Shown here one piece after another: positions 16,607 through 23,610 of a DNA stretch of 37,534 nt (its first letter is position 1; each line of letters begins with the position of its first letter). Made by a program: the position numbers and the translations under genes. The notes beneath the pieces are model-generated. The model was not told where the DNA came from and made no database searches. It worked only from the letters and a program-made list of their open reading frames with translations. This stretch comes from Bacillota bacterium (GTDB lineage: Bacteria > Bacillota > Clostridia > Oscillospirales > Ethanoligenentaceae). The stretch is from the NCBI GenBank assembly GCA_023391535.1, contig JAEWAU010000011.1, positions 1 to 37,534 of the forward strand. Direction: 5' to 3'.

Positions 16607-17050
16607 TGCATTGACCTCCCTTCGTCCGTTCTTCGGACTTACGATTGTTCGGCCCTTCCCGGTTCCCCCCGGTACTATGGCCTCGGCTGACTTCTCGCAA
16701 TTCGTTGTTACTGCGCGTTCGTTCGAATACGTCTACTTGTTCGCGTTTGCGAGATCTCCCCGGGTAAGAACGATAACTTTCGTTTCAGATAGCCGCCTCA
16801 TTTACCGAGCGGGATTCGGGTAGCATTGGACTTTGTTTTGTTTGGCAAACTCGTCCGTCCCTATTCGGCCTTGTATGAGGTTTCTGTTCGTCGGCCCGAA
16901 ACTTTGCCCGCCTGAGTTCTTCGCTCTGACATCCGGCTTCCTTTGGATTCCACCTCGCGGCGGACACCCTTGCCTTCGGCTAACGCTTCCTGCTACCGAG
17001 CGCGTAGTGGACTTTCACCACACAGTTATCGCCCATGCCGGGCGCACCAA

Positions 17051-17086
17051 AGAGGGCCGGACACCCATTCCGGTGCCCGGCCCTCT
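17051..17086 (-). terminator. Terminator of the DUF4317 gene, target of the intron
   Basis: A 15-pair stem (AGAGGGCCGGGCACC and its partner with one G-T pair) with a six-base loop ends in CTCTTTG on the minus strand. The group II intron begins immediately after that G, so the T run of the terminator is split by the intron. Confidence 0.85.
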
Positions 17087-17168
17087 GCCTTTGCTGTTTG
17101 AAACAGATTAATGGATTCGCGGCTTTTGATGGCGGCGGCTTGCGCGGGATTTCCGCGGCGCCTTTCCG

Positions 17169-18305
17169 CTACGAAATCGTTACGCCGATACCGTTTACCT
17201 CAACACCCTCTTCGGCGCGGATCAGCAGATATTTGACGCCTTCGATCATCCGCGTTTGAATCAGGTCGCTGCGCTCGGGCTTTACGCGGATGGTCACGTC
17301 GGGCGTGCGCACCTCGAACTGGTTGGCGTCGATGATGTTTTGCGGGCTGAGCTGCGCGTCTGCGCCGAATGTGGCGTCGTACTGCTGCTCGAAAGCGGCA
17401 ACCTGTTCGCGGCCTACTCCGCAGGATTCCAGAACGCCCTGAAGGATCTTCTTTGAAACGGCGGGCGGCTCCTCTTCCTTGTTCGCTTTATGTTCTTCGA
17501 TCATTCCGGAGAGGCAGTCGTGCACCGCGGAAACGACTTCAAGGCTGCAGCCGGCGGTTCCCATTTCGCTCAGCATAGACTGAAACGCCTCTTTTTGCGC
17601 GGCGGCCGGCATCGGGGTTTCGTGCCTGAACACGGCTTCCACAAATTCCGGGTGGATCTCGGCGGTATCCCGCGTATAATAGAGCGCGTCGTAGATGTTT
17701 GCGCTGCGGTCGTCGAAACAGGGAAACAAAAAGCCGAGCTCGGGCGGCGAAACCGCCCAGTCCGCCGGAATGTTGCGGAACGTGCTTTCAAAGGCGGAAA
17801 AACCGAGCACGGGCTTTGTCAGCTTCACGGGGCAGACGCTGCACAAAACGTAGGAGAACACCTCGGAGGCGTCGTCCTGCCGCTTTCCGTCCTTGGCAAA
17901 ATCCGGTACGTCGTAGGTGTCGAGCGCCAACAGAATCAGATAATTGCCTTCCATCTGAAGCGATTCGATCACATGCCGGTAAAACGTCTGAACGGCGTCG
18001 TCGTCGCCAAGGGAAGAATTGCGGAGCGTCATCAGCAGCCGGTGCTCCTCGCCCTCCAGCACCTGCTGCGTCGCAAACTCGATATCGAGCAGATTTTTCC
18101 CGATCGTCCCCGAGAGGGTCTTCCGGAGTATCGTCAGCAGCTCTTCCGCCTCCTGCTGCGGCATGGCGCCCGGCGCCTGCATGAACTCGGAGATGATCTC
18201 GCGCTGCTCGTTCACGTAGCATCCCCGAATGCGCGCGATATTGCCTTTTTCCGGGCGAAAGCGGCGGCGGAGCTCCGAAACTTCTTTTTCATTCATATTT
18301 TTCAT
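17169..18305 (-). CDS. DUF4317 family protein
   Basis: A 378-residue protein of the DUF4317 family, widespread in Clostridia and without known function. The start region (NEKEVSELRRRFRPEKGNI, then IRGCYVN) and the middle (EGNYLILLALDTYDVP) match the family as I know it. It has no signal peptide or membrane segment and is predicted cytoplasmic. ATG at 18305 and 18296 are both possible, with AGAATGG upstream of the first. The frame is open further to 18491, but the extension is not family-like. It is a single gene with its own terminator at 17051-17086. Confidence 0.8.
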   Translation of the reverse strand: MKNMNEKEVSELRRRFRPEKGNIARIRGCYVNEQREIISEFMQAPGAMPQQEAEELLTILRKTLSGTIGKNLLDIEFATQQVLEGEEHRLLMTLRNSSLGDDDAVQTFYRHVIESLQMEGNYLILLALDTYDVPDFAKDGKRQDDASEVFSYVLCSVCPVKLTKPVLGFSAFESTFRNIPADWAVSPPELGFLFPCFDDRSANIYDALYYTRDTAEIHPEFVEAVFRHETPMPAAAQKEAFQSMLSEMGTAGCSLEVVSAVHDCLSGMIEEHKANKEEEPPAVSKKILQGVLESCGVGREQVAAFEQQYDATFGADAQLSPQNIIDANQFEVRTPDVTIRVKPERSDLIQTRMIEGVKYLLIRAEEGVEVNGIGVTIS

Positions 18306-18467
18306 CCATTCTGATATGTAACTTGTTCGGGATACGGGCGCGCCCGCGCGGCTCCGCGCCCGGCAGCGGAGGTAAAAAAAATCCGCTCCCAGTATTATAG
18401 CGCCAAGCGAGGCGTTTGTCATTCCCGCCGCGAAAAGAAATGGAATAATTTTCATTGTCCGCTTAAA

Positions 18468-18516
18468 AAAAGCGCCTGCGTCTTCGCACAAAGCGCCGCA
18501 GGCGCGCGGAAAAACG
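18468..18516 (-). terminator. Orphan terminator-like hairpin upstream of DUF4317
   Basis: On the minus strand GCGCCTGCG pairs with CGCAGGCGC around a G/T-rich loop and is followed by seven T. No gene lies upstream of it on that strand before 20319, so it may be an attenuator in the DUF4317 leader or protection against antisense transcription. Confidence 0.5.
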
Positions 18517-18632
18517 CCCGTAACCCGTACATTTCGTTTGCGCGGCGTATCTTACGGAGTTTCCGCTTACGCGGCGCGCCCACCCGTAAAGGCTTTCGCG
18601 TTTGCCCGCGCGGTGAAAGGCGGTATTTTGCC

Positions 18633-18660
18633 TTGTGTTTTTATGGCGCGGATGTATAAT
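18633..18660 (+). promoter_or_regulatory. Candidate promoter of the diguanylate cyclase gene
   Basis: TATAAT at 18655-18660 with a weak -35 (TTGTGT, 18633-18638) at 16 bases. The leader to the GTG at 18796 would be about 130 bases and includes the inverted repeat at 18725-18767. Confidence 0.45.
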
Positions 18661-18724
18661 AAAAGTACGGGTCGAAACACGCCACGCACTTTGGTCTTCC
18701 CCGCAATTACGCGAAGAAGAGCGG

Positions 18725-18767
18725 CGGTTTGCCTCCATCCGCCTATCGTCCGGCTGCAGGCAAACCG
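18725..18767 (+). repeat. Inverted repeat in the GGDEF leader
   Basis: CGGTTTGCCT (18725-18734) and AGGCAAACCG (18758-18767) are perfect ten-base complements with a 23-base loop, ending 28 bases before the GTG start. There is no T run, so this is a stable mRNA hairpin or an operator rather than a terminator. Confidence 0.5.
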
Positions 18768-18795
18768 GGCAATCTATCGCTACGGAGATGCTTTT

Positions 18796-20319
18796 GTGCT
18801 ATTACTCAACCTGCTGAGCCTTTATTTGCTGGCTATGGCCATCATGGCCGTCTTTTGGGCTGTTCGTATCCGCACACTGAACAGCTCCGACTATTCCTTC
18901 GCGATTATGCTGTTGTGCGCGGCCGTTTGCATTTACATACTCGGGTATGCCATGGAGCTCAATTCTGCAAGCGAAGAGCAGATTTTGTTCTGGAACCGGG
19001 TGGAATACATCGGAATCCCCTATGTCTCCGCGCTGTGGCTGACATTGAGCCTGTTGTATACGGGCCGCTTCACGCGCCGCAGAGCGCTTCTGCTCGTGCT
19101 GATTTTTGGAATTCCGGTGCTCACCATGGTGTTCCGGCTGACGAATTGCCACAGCCTCTATTTCACGGCGGAGCGCTTTATTCCGATGTACGGAATTCTG
19201 TTTCTCGTTCGAACGCCCGGGCCGTGGATGTATGTTCAGATGTGTTACTCCATGGTTTCGATGTTCGCGGCAACAGGCGTGTTCGTTGCGGATTCGGTTC
19301 AAAAGCAGGAGAGGCAGGCCGGCAAAATCGCGCTGACGATCGCGGCCGCCGTATTCGTCGCCGTCGGCCTGGTTGCAAAATTGGCCGAACCGTTCGGGCC
19401 GCCCATCGATTATATGGCATGCTGCCTGCCGGTCACCAGCATTCTGATCATTCTGGCCATCACCCGGTACGATCTGCTCGCAACGCAGTCCGTTGTACGC
19501 GACAGGGTGTTTCAGGCGAGCAGCGACGCGCTGCTGCTGCTCGACCGGCAGAACCGGATTCTGGATTACAACGCCAGCGCCAGGCGCCTTTGCGAGCAGA
19601 TCCACATCCGCATCGGTGGCGGGTATCTGGAAGAGCGGTTTGCTCCGGTTCCCGCCCTGCTGGAAGGGCTGAAAAAGGAGAAGGCCTCCGTGGTGGAGCT
19701 TCGCCAGGACGGCGGACGGTTTCTCGCAATTACCTCCACGAGCATTGAAAGCCATCATATCCAAAGAGGCTGGATCAAAACCATCCGCGACGTTACGGAG
19801 CTCTACCGGCTGAACGCGGAACTGAAAAAACAGGCCATGACGGACGCGCTCAGCACGCTGAGCAACCGGCGGGCATTTATCCAAATCGGAAAGGAGCGTA
19901 TTCAGGAGGCCGGCCCGGAGAAAGGCCCTCTGCACCTCGTTATGCTGGATCTCGATTTTTTCAAAAACGTCAACGACCGGTACGGCCATCCCGCCGGCGA
20001 CCTGGTGATTCGGGAATTCAGCAGGCTGCTGAAGGAGCATTTCAGCGGAGAAAGCCTTGTCGCGCGCCTGGGCGGAGAGGAATTTGCGGTGCTCCACTCG
20101 GGCCTCAACGACGACGGGATGCTGCACACTCTGCGCGCTTTGCAGCTTCGCATCGAACAGCACCGATATGTGTACGGCGACGCTTCCTTTTCCGTAACCG
20201 CCAGCATGGGCGTTACCAGGAAGCTGCCCGATCAAACGCTGGAAGGTATGATGCGCATGGCGGATAAGGCGCTTTACGAGTCCAAATCGAACGGGCGCGA
20301 CTGCATCACGTTTCTGTGA
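18796..20319 (+). CDS. 7TM-PAS-GGDEF diguanylate cyclase
   Basis: A 507-residue membrane signalling protein. Residues 1-230 contain about seven hydrophobic segments of the type found at the N-terminus of 7TM histidine kinases and cyclases (HisKA_7TM). A PAS domain follows (FQASSDALLLLDRQNRILDYN to WIKTIRDVTEL). The GGDEF domain carries GGEEF at residues 426-430 plus MLDLDFFKNVNDRYGHPAGD, so it should make cyclic di-GMP from GTP. No RxxD inhibitory site stands before GGEEF. The frame is open from 18538, but GTG at 18796 has GGAG eight bases upstream and begins directly before helix 1. A terminator follows at 20381-20417. The gene stands alone, divergent from DUF4317. Confidence 0.88.
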   Translation: MLLLNLLSLYLLAMAIMAVFWAVRIRTLNSSDYSFAIMLLCAAVCIYILGYAMELNSASEEQILFWNRVEYIGIPYVSALWLTLSLLYTGRFTRRRALLLVLIFGIPVLTMVFRLTNCHSLYFTAERFIPMYGILFLVRTPGPWMYVQMCYSMVSMFAATGVFVADSVQKQERQAGKIALTIAAAVFVAVGLVAKLAEPFGPPIDYMACCLPVTSILIILAITRYDLLATQSVVRDRVFQASSDALLLLDRQNRILDYNASARRLCEQIHIRIGGGYLEERFAPVPALLEGLKKEKASVVELRQDGGRFLAITSTSIESHHIQRGWIKTIRDVTELYRLNAELKKQAMTDALSTLSNRRAFIQIGKERIQEAGPEKGPLHLVMLDLDFFKNVNDRYGHPAGDLVIREFSRLLKEHFSGESLVARLGGEEFAVLHSGLNDDGMLHTLRALQLRIEQHRYVYGDASFSVTASMGVTRKLPDQTLEGMMRMADKALYESKSNGRDCITFL

Positions 20320-20380
20320 GCACACATTGCGGGAAAAACAGGGGCAAGGCGGCTCGCCTCCGGCTGTTCTATAAAAGTTA

Positions 20381-20417
20381 AGCTCTTGCGGGCCGTTCGC
20401 CTGCAAGAGCTTTTTTT
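20381..20417 (+). terminator. Terminator of the diguanylate cyclase gene
   Basis: AGCTCTTGC and GCAAGAGCT form a nine-pair stem with additional internal GC pairing and are followed by seven T. Confidence 0.85.
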
Positions 20418-20737
20418 AGGTGCGTTCTGTGTTTTACCGCACTGTATGTCGGGTACATCCCGTAGCCGCGGTCAAAACTCCATCAAAGAGTGAGAGAGGC
20501 GGTATTTCAGCTGCCCGTCGCCCCCTATTTGGCGAACGCACCGGATTGGGCCCGTATTTCTGGACATGCCACAAAAATGTATATTCATTCGTTGGGCGAT
20601 GCTCTCAAATATAACTGTTTTTGCCCATGTACATTTCTGCACATAGGCTTTGCTCCCATTCAAACATAGCAATGCTAAGCGGCGAACGGAGCGAAAAATC
20701 GCCGCGAGAATATATTTTGCTCGAAATAACTCGATTT

Positions 20738-20777
20738 AAATTGAAAAAACGCACTATAGAAATTGAAAAAAACGCAC
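20738..20777 (+). repeat. Direct repeat AAATTGAAAAAACGCAC, two copies
   Basis: Copies at 20738-20754 and 20760-20777 differ by one A and are offset by 22 bases, two helical turns. The second copy contains the -35 of the promoter-like site at 20763-20790, so it may be a regulator site. Confidence 0.6.
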
Positions 20778-20790
20778 AATCTGTTACAAT
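20763..20790 (+). promoter_or_regulatory. Promoter-like site in a gene-free region
   Basis: TTGAAA (20763-20768) and TACAAT (20785-20790) are 16 bases apart. Transcription from about 20797 would run into GC-rich, foldable sequence and the hairpin at 20897-20934 with no protein frame, suggesting a small RNA. Confidence 0.4.
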
Positions 20791-20896
20791 AGAAGAATAA
20801 GCCGAATCCGTTTTTTCGGAGACGGCTCGCCGCCGGACGATTTCCAGCCTTCTGGAGAGCTTGCGCTTTTGGCAAACCGGCAGGCGGCATCTGTCT

Positions 20897-20934
20897 TTTG
20901 CAGATCCGCTCCGGCGGAAGAGCGGATCTGCAAA
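20897..20934. repeat. Perfect 14-base inverted repeat hairpin
   Basis: TTTGCAGATCCGCT and AGCGGATCTGCAAA are perfect complements with a ten-base loop. There is no T run on either side, so classical termination is doubtful. It could cap a small RNA or be a protein-binding site. Confidence 0.65.
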
Positions 20935-21061
20935 GTCCTTTCGGATGCGTGAAAACAGGAAATAAAACAAATCAGCATGTCTGAATACGGTCGAAATTTA
21001 AAATGCAAACGAAACAAAGCCCCTTCGGGCGGCGTCGCATCCCGAACGGATGAAGATCAAA

Positions 21062-21109
21062 TCAGAACCAATAGATCAGCATCAGCGACTGAAACAGATT
21101 GTAGAACAT
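21062..21109 (-). CDS. Putative 15-residue hydrophobic peptide
   Basis: On the minus strand an AAGGAG ribosome site sits eight bases before an ATG that opens a 15-codon frame, MFYNLFQSLMLIYWF, ending in TGA. The near-ideal translation start in a region with no other gene makes translation plausible. The peptide is strongly hydrophobic and uncharged except at its ends. It is divergent from the HTH-TPR regulator that starts 108 bases away, an arrangement seen for peptide pheromones of Rgg/SHP-type pairs. Those peptides are usually longer and have basic residues near the N-terminus, so a leader peptide or small membrane peptide are alternatives. Function is unknown. Confidence 0.4.
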   Translation of the reverse strand: MFYNLFQSLMLIYWF

Positions 21110-21152
21110 TGAAATCACTCCTTGCACATCCGGTTGATTTCTTACAACCATC

Positions 21153-21158
21153 ATTGTA
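21153..21158 (-). promoter_or_regulatory. Candidate -10 for the micropeptide
   Basis: TACAAT on the minus strand lies about 44 bases before the peptide ATG. No good -35 is seen, which would fit activator dependence. Confidence 0.3.
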
Positions 21159-21174
21159 GACGTGCACGGCGCAT

Positions 21175-21201
21175 AGGAATGGCTCAACTTGAACCATTCC
21201 T
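21175..21201. promoter_or_regulatory. 27-base palindrome upstream of the HTH-TPR gene
   Basis: AGGAATGG-C-TCAA and TTGA-A-CCATTCCT form a near-perfect inverted repeat with one central base and one unpaired position per arm. It ends just before the AGGAG ribosome site of the regulator and lies between the divergent peptide and regulator genes. It could be an operator for the regulator or an mRNA hairpin masking the ribosome site. Confidence 0.5.
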
Positions 21202-21217
21202 TTGAGGAGCTTCTTCT

Positions 21218-22192
21218 ATGGAGAACTTATCGGCACTGATCGGTGAAAAACGCAGAGAGGCGGGGCTTTCGCAGGAAAAACTTGCGGAGATCGCCTGCGT
21301 GAACCGGACGACGGTGCGCCGGTACGAAAGCGGCGATTTTAAAAATCTCGATTTCTACCAGCTGCACAATTTGTCCAAAGCGGTCGATTTTAATCTGCTC
21401 ACCTATCTTTCGGCCTCCTGCGAAGGGCTTTCGATGGAGGGCTACGCGGAGGTCCACACGCTGTATTACCTGATCGCCAACGCCCAGAAGGATAAGGTGG
21501 CGGCGTTCCTCACGGAGCGCAAGCAGCACGCGTGCTTTCACACTCCGGTGGGCCGCGAGCTCTACTGCTACGCCAGGGCGCTTTTGTATACCGACCAGAA
21601 AAAATTCAATTTTGCGCTGGATTGCTGCGCGTTGGGGCTCCATCTGGACGTGCGCTGCCAGAAAATCGGCCGGTTGTCCAAACAGTCGATCGTCTACCTG
21701 AAAATGCTGGTGATGGCGGCGAACTGCCTGATGGAGCTTGGAAAAATCGAACGCAGCAAATATATCTATGAGCAGATCTACGACTTCATCATCCGTATCG
21801 ACGGCAGCGAACGGGAATTCCGGAATTCCTTGTTTTACGAGGATTTTTTCGATTTTCGGATCGTCACGCTCAGCAATATGGCCCATTTGCTGCGGGCCAA
21901 GGGCGAATATGGGGCGTCACTGAAGGTGTGCGAGGAAGCAATCCGGCTGATGTTTGAAAATAACGCCTATAAATACTACATGTTCCTGTTTTTTAATAAA
22001 GCGCAGGCGCAGTACGGCCTCGGCAGAAGCGAGGAAGCCAGAAAAACGCTCCTCCAGATTTTTCACTTTTTTATCGCTCTGGGCGATTTTTCTAAAATCG
22101 ATTATCTCAAGAGCGTGATCGCCTCCGAACTGCCCGCCATCGCCGATGTGGCCGGGCAGATGACGGACGCCTGTTTTGGCATCCGCCCTTAA
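21218..22192 (+). CDS. XRE-type HTH regulator with TPR-like C-terminus
   Basis: A 324-residue protein. Residues about 5-60 are a Cro/CI-type HTH (LIGEKRREAGLSQEKLAEIA, NRTTVRRYESG). Residues about 75-310 are helical repeats with alanine- and leucine-spaced patterns (RELYCYARALLYTDQKKFNFAL; LSNMAHLLRAKGEYGASLKV; FNKAQAQYGLGRSEEARKTL), consistent with TPR units. This layout is that of the RRNPP group (Rgg, PlcR, PrgX), which bind short peptides imported into the cell. The ATG at 21218 follows AGGAG by eight bases. A divergent 15-residue peptide frame and a palindrome lie directly upstream. Whether it really senses a peptide is inference; other HTH-TPR proteins respond to other signals. Confidence 0.8.
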   Translation: MENLSALIGEKRREAGLSQEKLAEIACVNRTTVRRYESGDFKNLDFYQLHNLSKAVDFNLLTYLSASCEGLSMEGYAEVHTLYYLIANAQKDKVAAFLTERKQHACFHTPVGRELYCYARALLYTDQKKFNFALDCCALGLHLDVRCQKIGRLSKQSIVYLKMLVMAANCLMELGKIERSKYIYEQIYDFIIRIDGSEREFRNSLFYEDFFDFRIVTLSNMAHLLRAKGEYGASLKVCEEAIRLMFENNAYKYYMFLFFNKAQAQYGLGRSEEARKTLLQIFHFFIALGDFSKIDYLKSVIASELPAIADVAGQMTDACFGIRP

Positions 22193-22559
22193 AAAACGGC
22201 CCCGGCGCCCCCACGCACACACGGCGCCCCTGCGGGAATCGGGTAAAAAAAGAATCAGACGCAACAAAACCATGGGCTGCTGCAAAATGAATCGTAATTC
22301 ATTTTGCAGCAGCCTTCTTGAACTGCGAGCGCCAAAAGGACGCGGTTTTGCGCAGCAAAATGGAGCGGAACGCACCACGGCAATTCAATTCAGAACGTGA
22401 TAGAAACGAATTTTTCAAACGTCCGCGCGATATGAAAGCTTGAAAAATTCCACCCTCTGCATCTGAAGCGGAAATGCTGTAAGCGTTCTTTTGGCCGGGT
22501 GCTGCAAAACGCATCGTTGTGCGTTTTGCAACACCCCTTTGTGTGAAAGCGAGAGCTCC
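22193..22559. other. Convergent intergenic region filled by hairpin repeat copy 1
   Basis: A 367-base gap between convergent genes, largely occupied by the repeat at 22275-22536. No gene is supported. Confidence 0.6.
22275..22536. repeat. Hairpin-rich intergenic repeat, copy 1
   Basis: It begins with an 18-pair perfect hairpin (22275-22314, loop CGTA; one arm GGCTGCTGCAAAATGAAT). Next comes GCGCCAAAAGGACGCGG and TTGCGCAGCAAAATGG, then about 110 bases absent from copy 2, then AAGCGTTCTTTTGGCCGG. It ends with a 17-pair hairpin (22497-22536) with one mismatch. Module order and sequence match copy 2 at 24218-24387. The extra segment contains TTTTTCAA/TTGAAAAA and GGAAATGCTGTAAGCG. Confidence 0.7.
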
Positions 22560-23327
22560 TCAGCGCCTGCCGGCCAGCACGCTTCGGCGGTACCGCACGG
22601 GTGTGATGCCCTCCTGCTTGCTGAAGCAGGTGATGAACTGCGGCACCGAGCGGAAACCGCTTGCCTGGGCGATGGAGGTGGTGGGAAACGAGGTGGTTTC
22701 CAAGAGCTCCTTGGCAAAATCGATGCGCCTTCGGATCACGTACTGCTGCGGTGAAACGCCGCTTAGTTCCTTGAAGCGGTGCCGGAAACGGTGGTAGCTC
22801 AGGCCGGCCATGGCAGCCACCTGTTCCATATCAATATCGTCCTGGCTTTTGGCGTCCAGGTAATTGACGATATAGGAGAAGTTGTCGTCCGCACCTTTTT
22901 CATCCGGCTCTTCCATCAGCGCATCGGCCAGGCGGAGGGAGCAAAGCAGCGCGGCGCCCAGAATATGGTCCATCATCTCCTGCCGGCCCGGGCTTTTCCG
23001 GGTGAACTCGGTTTCCAGACAGCGCAGCAGGGAGGAAATTTCTTGTTTCTCGCCCTCGCAGACCAGCAGCGGCTTTTCCACGGAGGAGCCGTCGAACCCG
23101 ACGCAGATGAATTCTACCGGTTCCTCGCACTGTAAATGGAAGAATTGCTTGGGCGGGAGGAGAAAGACGCTGTGGGGGGAAAGCTCCAGAACATTTTCCT
23201 GGATGGCAACCTGTACCTGCCCACTCAGGATGCAAACCAGTTCGCTTGTCGCATTTACATGGAGGATTTTCCGTGAATCCGGCTCAAGTGCGTGTTGAAG
23301 GAAAAAAAGCATAGAGTTAGAACTCAA
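22560..23327 (-). CDS. AraC-family regulator with cupin-like N-terminus
   Basis: A 255-residue regulator. Residues about 15-85 form a small beta-barrel ligand domain (LVCILSGQVQVAIQENVLEL, then VFLLPPKQFFHLQCEEPVEF). Residues about 150-250 are a double HTH (MEQVAAMAGLSYHRFRHRFK; TSIAQASGFRSVPQFITCFS; KQEGITPVRYR). Such proteins usually respond to a sugar or metabolite. The start is TTG at 23327 with AGAGG seven bases upstream; ATG at 23312 is a weaker alternative. No obvious target gene is adjacent, and the gene converges on the HTH-TPR gene. Confidence 0.85.
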   Translation of the reverse strand: MSSNSMLFFLQHALEPDSRKILHVNATSELVCILSGQVQVAIQENVLELSPHSVFLLPPKQFFHLQCEEPVEFICVGFDGSSVEKPLLVCEGEKQEISSLLRCLETEFTRKSPGRQEMMDHILGAALLCSLRLADALMEEPDEKGADDNFSYIVNYLDAKSQDDIDMEQVAAMAGLSYHRFRHRFKELSGVSPQQYVIRRRIDFAKELLETTSFPTTSIAQASGFRSVPQFITCFSKQEGITPVRYRRSVLAGRR

Positions 23328-23610
23328 GGGGATTACCTCTCTTCTGTCAATCGCGTGTATGATACCCTATTTTACTATTTTTCTCAGCGGGCCACAATCA
23401 AAAAGCCTTATTCGCCATCATTTTTGGTAAATTGCTAAAAATTGTGGGGCCGAAATATCTAAAATTACGGGAAATATATAATATTCCGTCAATAACTGGA
23501 ACACAGCGCGCCCGGCAGTGTACGCGGGAACGCAACATAAATGACGCCGGATTACATAAAATACCGGGGAAACGCGGCGGCAAACAGCCGCCCGGAACGG
23601 AGGTCCCCGG

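Larger units (their letters stand above)
15142..17047 (-). mobile_element. Group II intron, class C features
   Basis: An element of about 1906 bp. The 5' end on the minus strand begins GTGCGCCCGGCATGGGCG (17047 downward), the usual GUGYG start, followed by the GTGGTGAAAGTCCAC segment typical of domain I. An RT/maturase frame lies in domain IV. Domain V is at 15186-15217 and domain VI at about 15145-15180, ending CTACTCGAT near 15142. Domain V carries CCGCCG with a CGC triad rather than AGC, as in class C. The intron lies just three bases after a 15-pair terminator stem, the known class C target. The 3' boundary is uncertain by one to three bases. Confidence 0.85.
18306..18795. other. Divergent intergenic region between DUF4317 and GGDEF genes
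   Basis: A 490-base stretch without a supported gene. It holds a hairpin with a T run on the minus strand (18468-18516), a TATAAT on the plus strand (18655-18660) and a ten-base inverted repeat in the GGDEF leader (18725-18767). Frames open here lack ribosome sites. Confidence 0.5.
20418..21061. other. Non-coding stretch with repeats and a promoter-like site
   Basis: No supported gene in about 640 bases. It contains a sequence similar to the terminal repeat of the hairpin element (20475-20499), a 17/18-base direct repeat (20738-20777), a promoter-like pair (20763-20790), and a strong hairpin (20897-20934). The pieces could belong to an unannotated small RNA or a decayed element. Confidence 0.5.

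Noticed and set aside
18661..18795. Cyclic di-GMP-I (GEMM) riboswitch before the GGDEF gene
   Set aside because: AGGCAAACC is present but the required GAAA tetraloop receptor arrangement and GACGCAAAGCC segment are not.
20797..20940. Possible glycine riboswitch because of CTGGAGAG and GGCAAACCGG
   Set aside because: The conserved ACCGAAGG-GCAA and CTCAGG-AAAAGGAC segments are absent and no glycine-related gene follows.
20977..21159. A plus-strand 60-codon frame upstream of the HTH-TPR gene as the signal peptide
   Set aside because: No ribosome site, hydrophilic and unstructured translation, and it overlaps the minus-strand micropeptide that has an ideal start.
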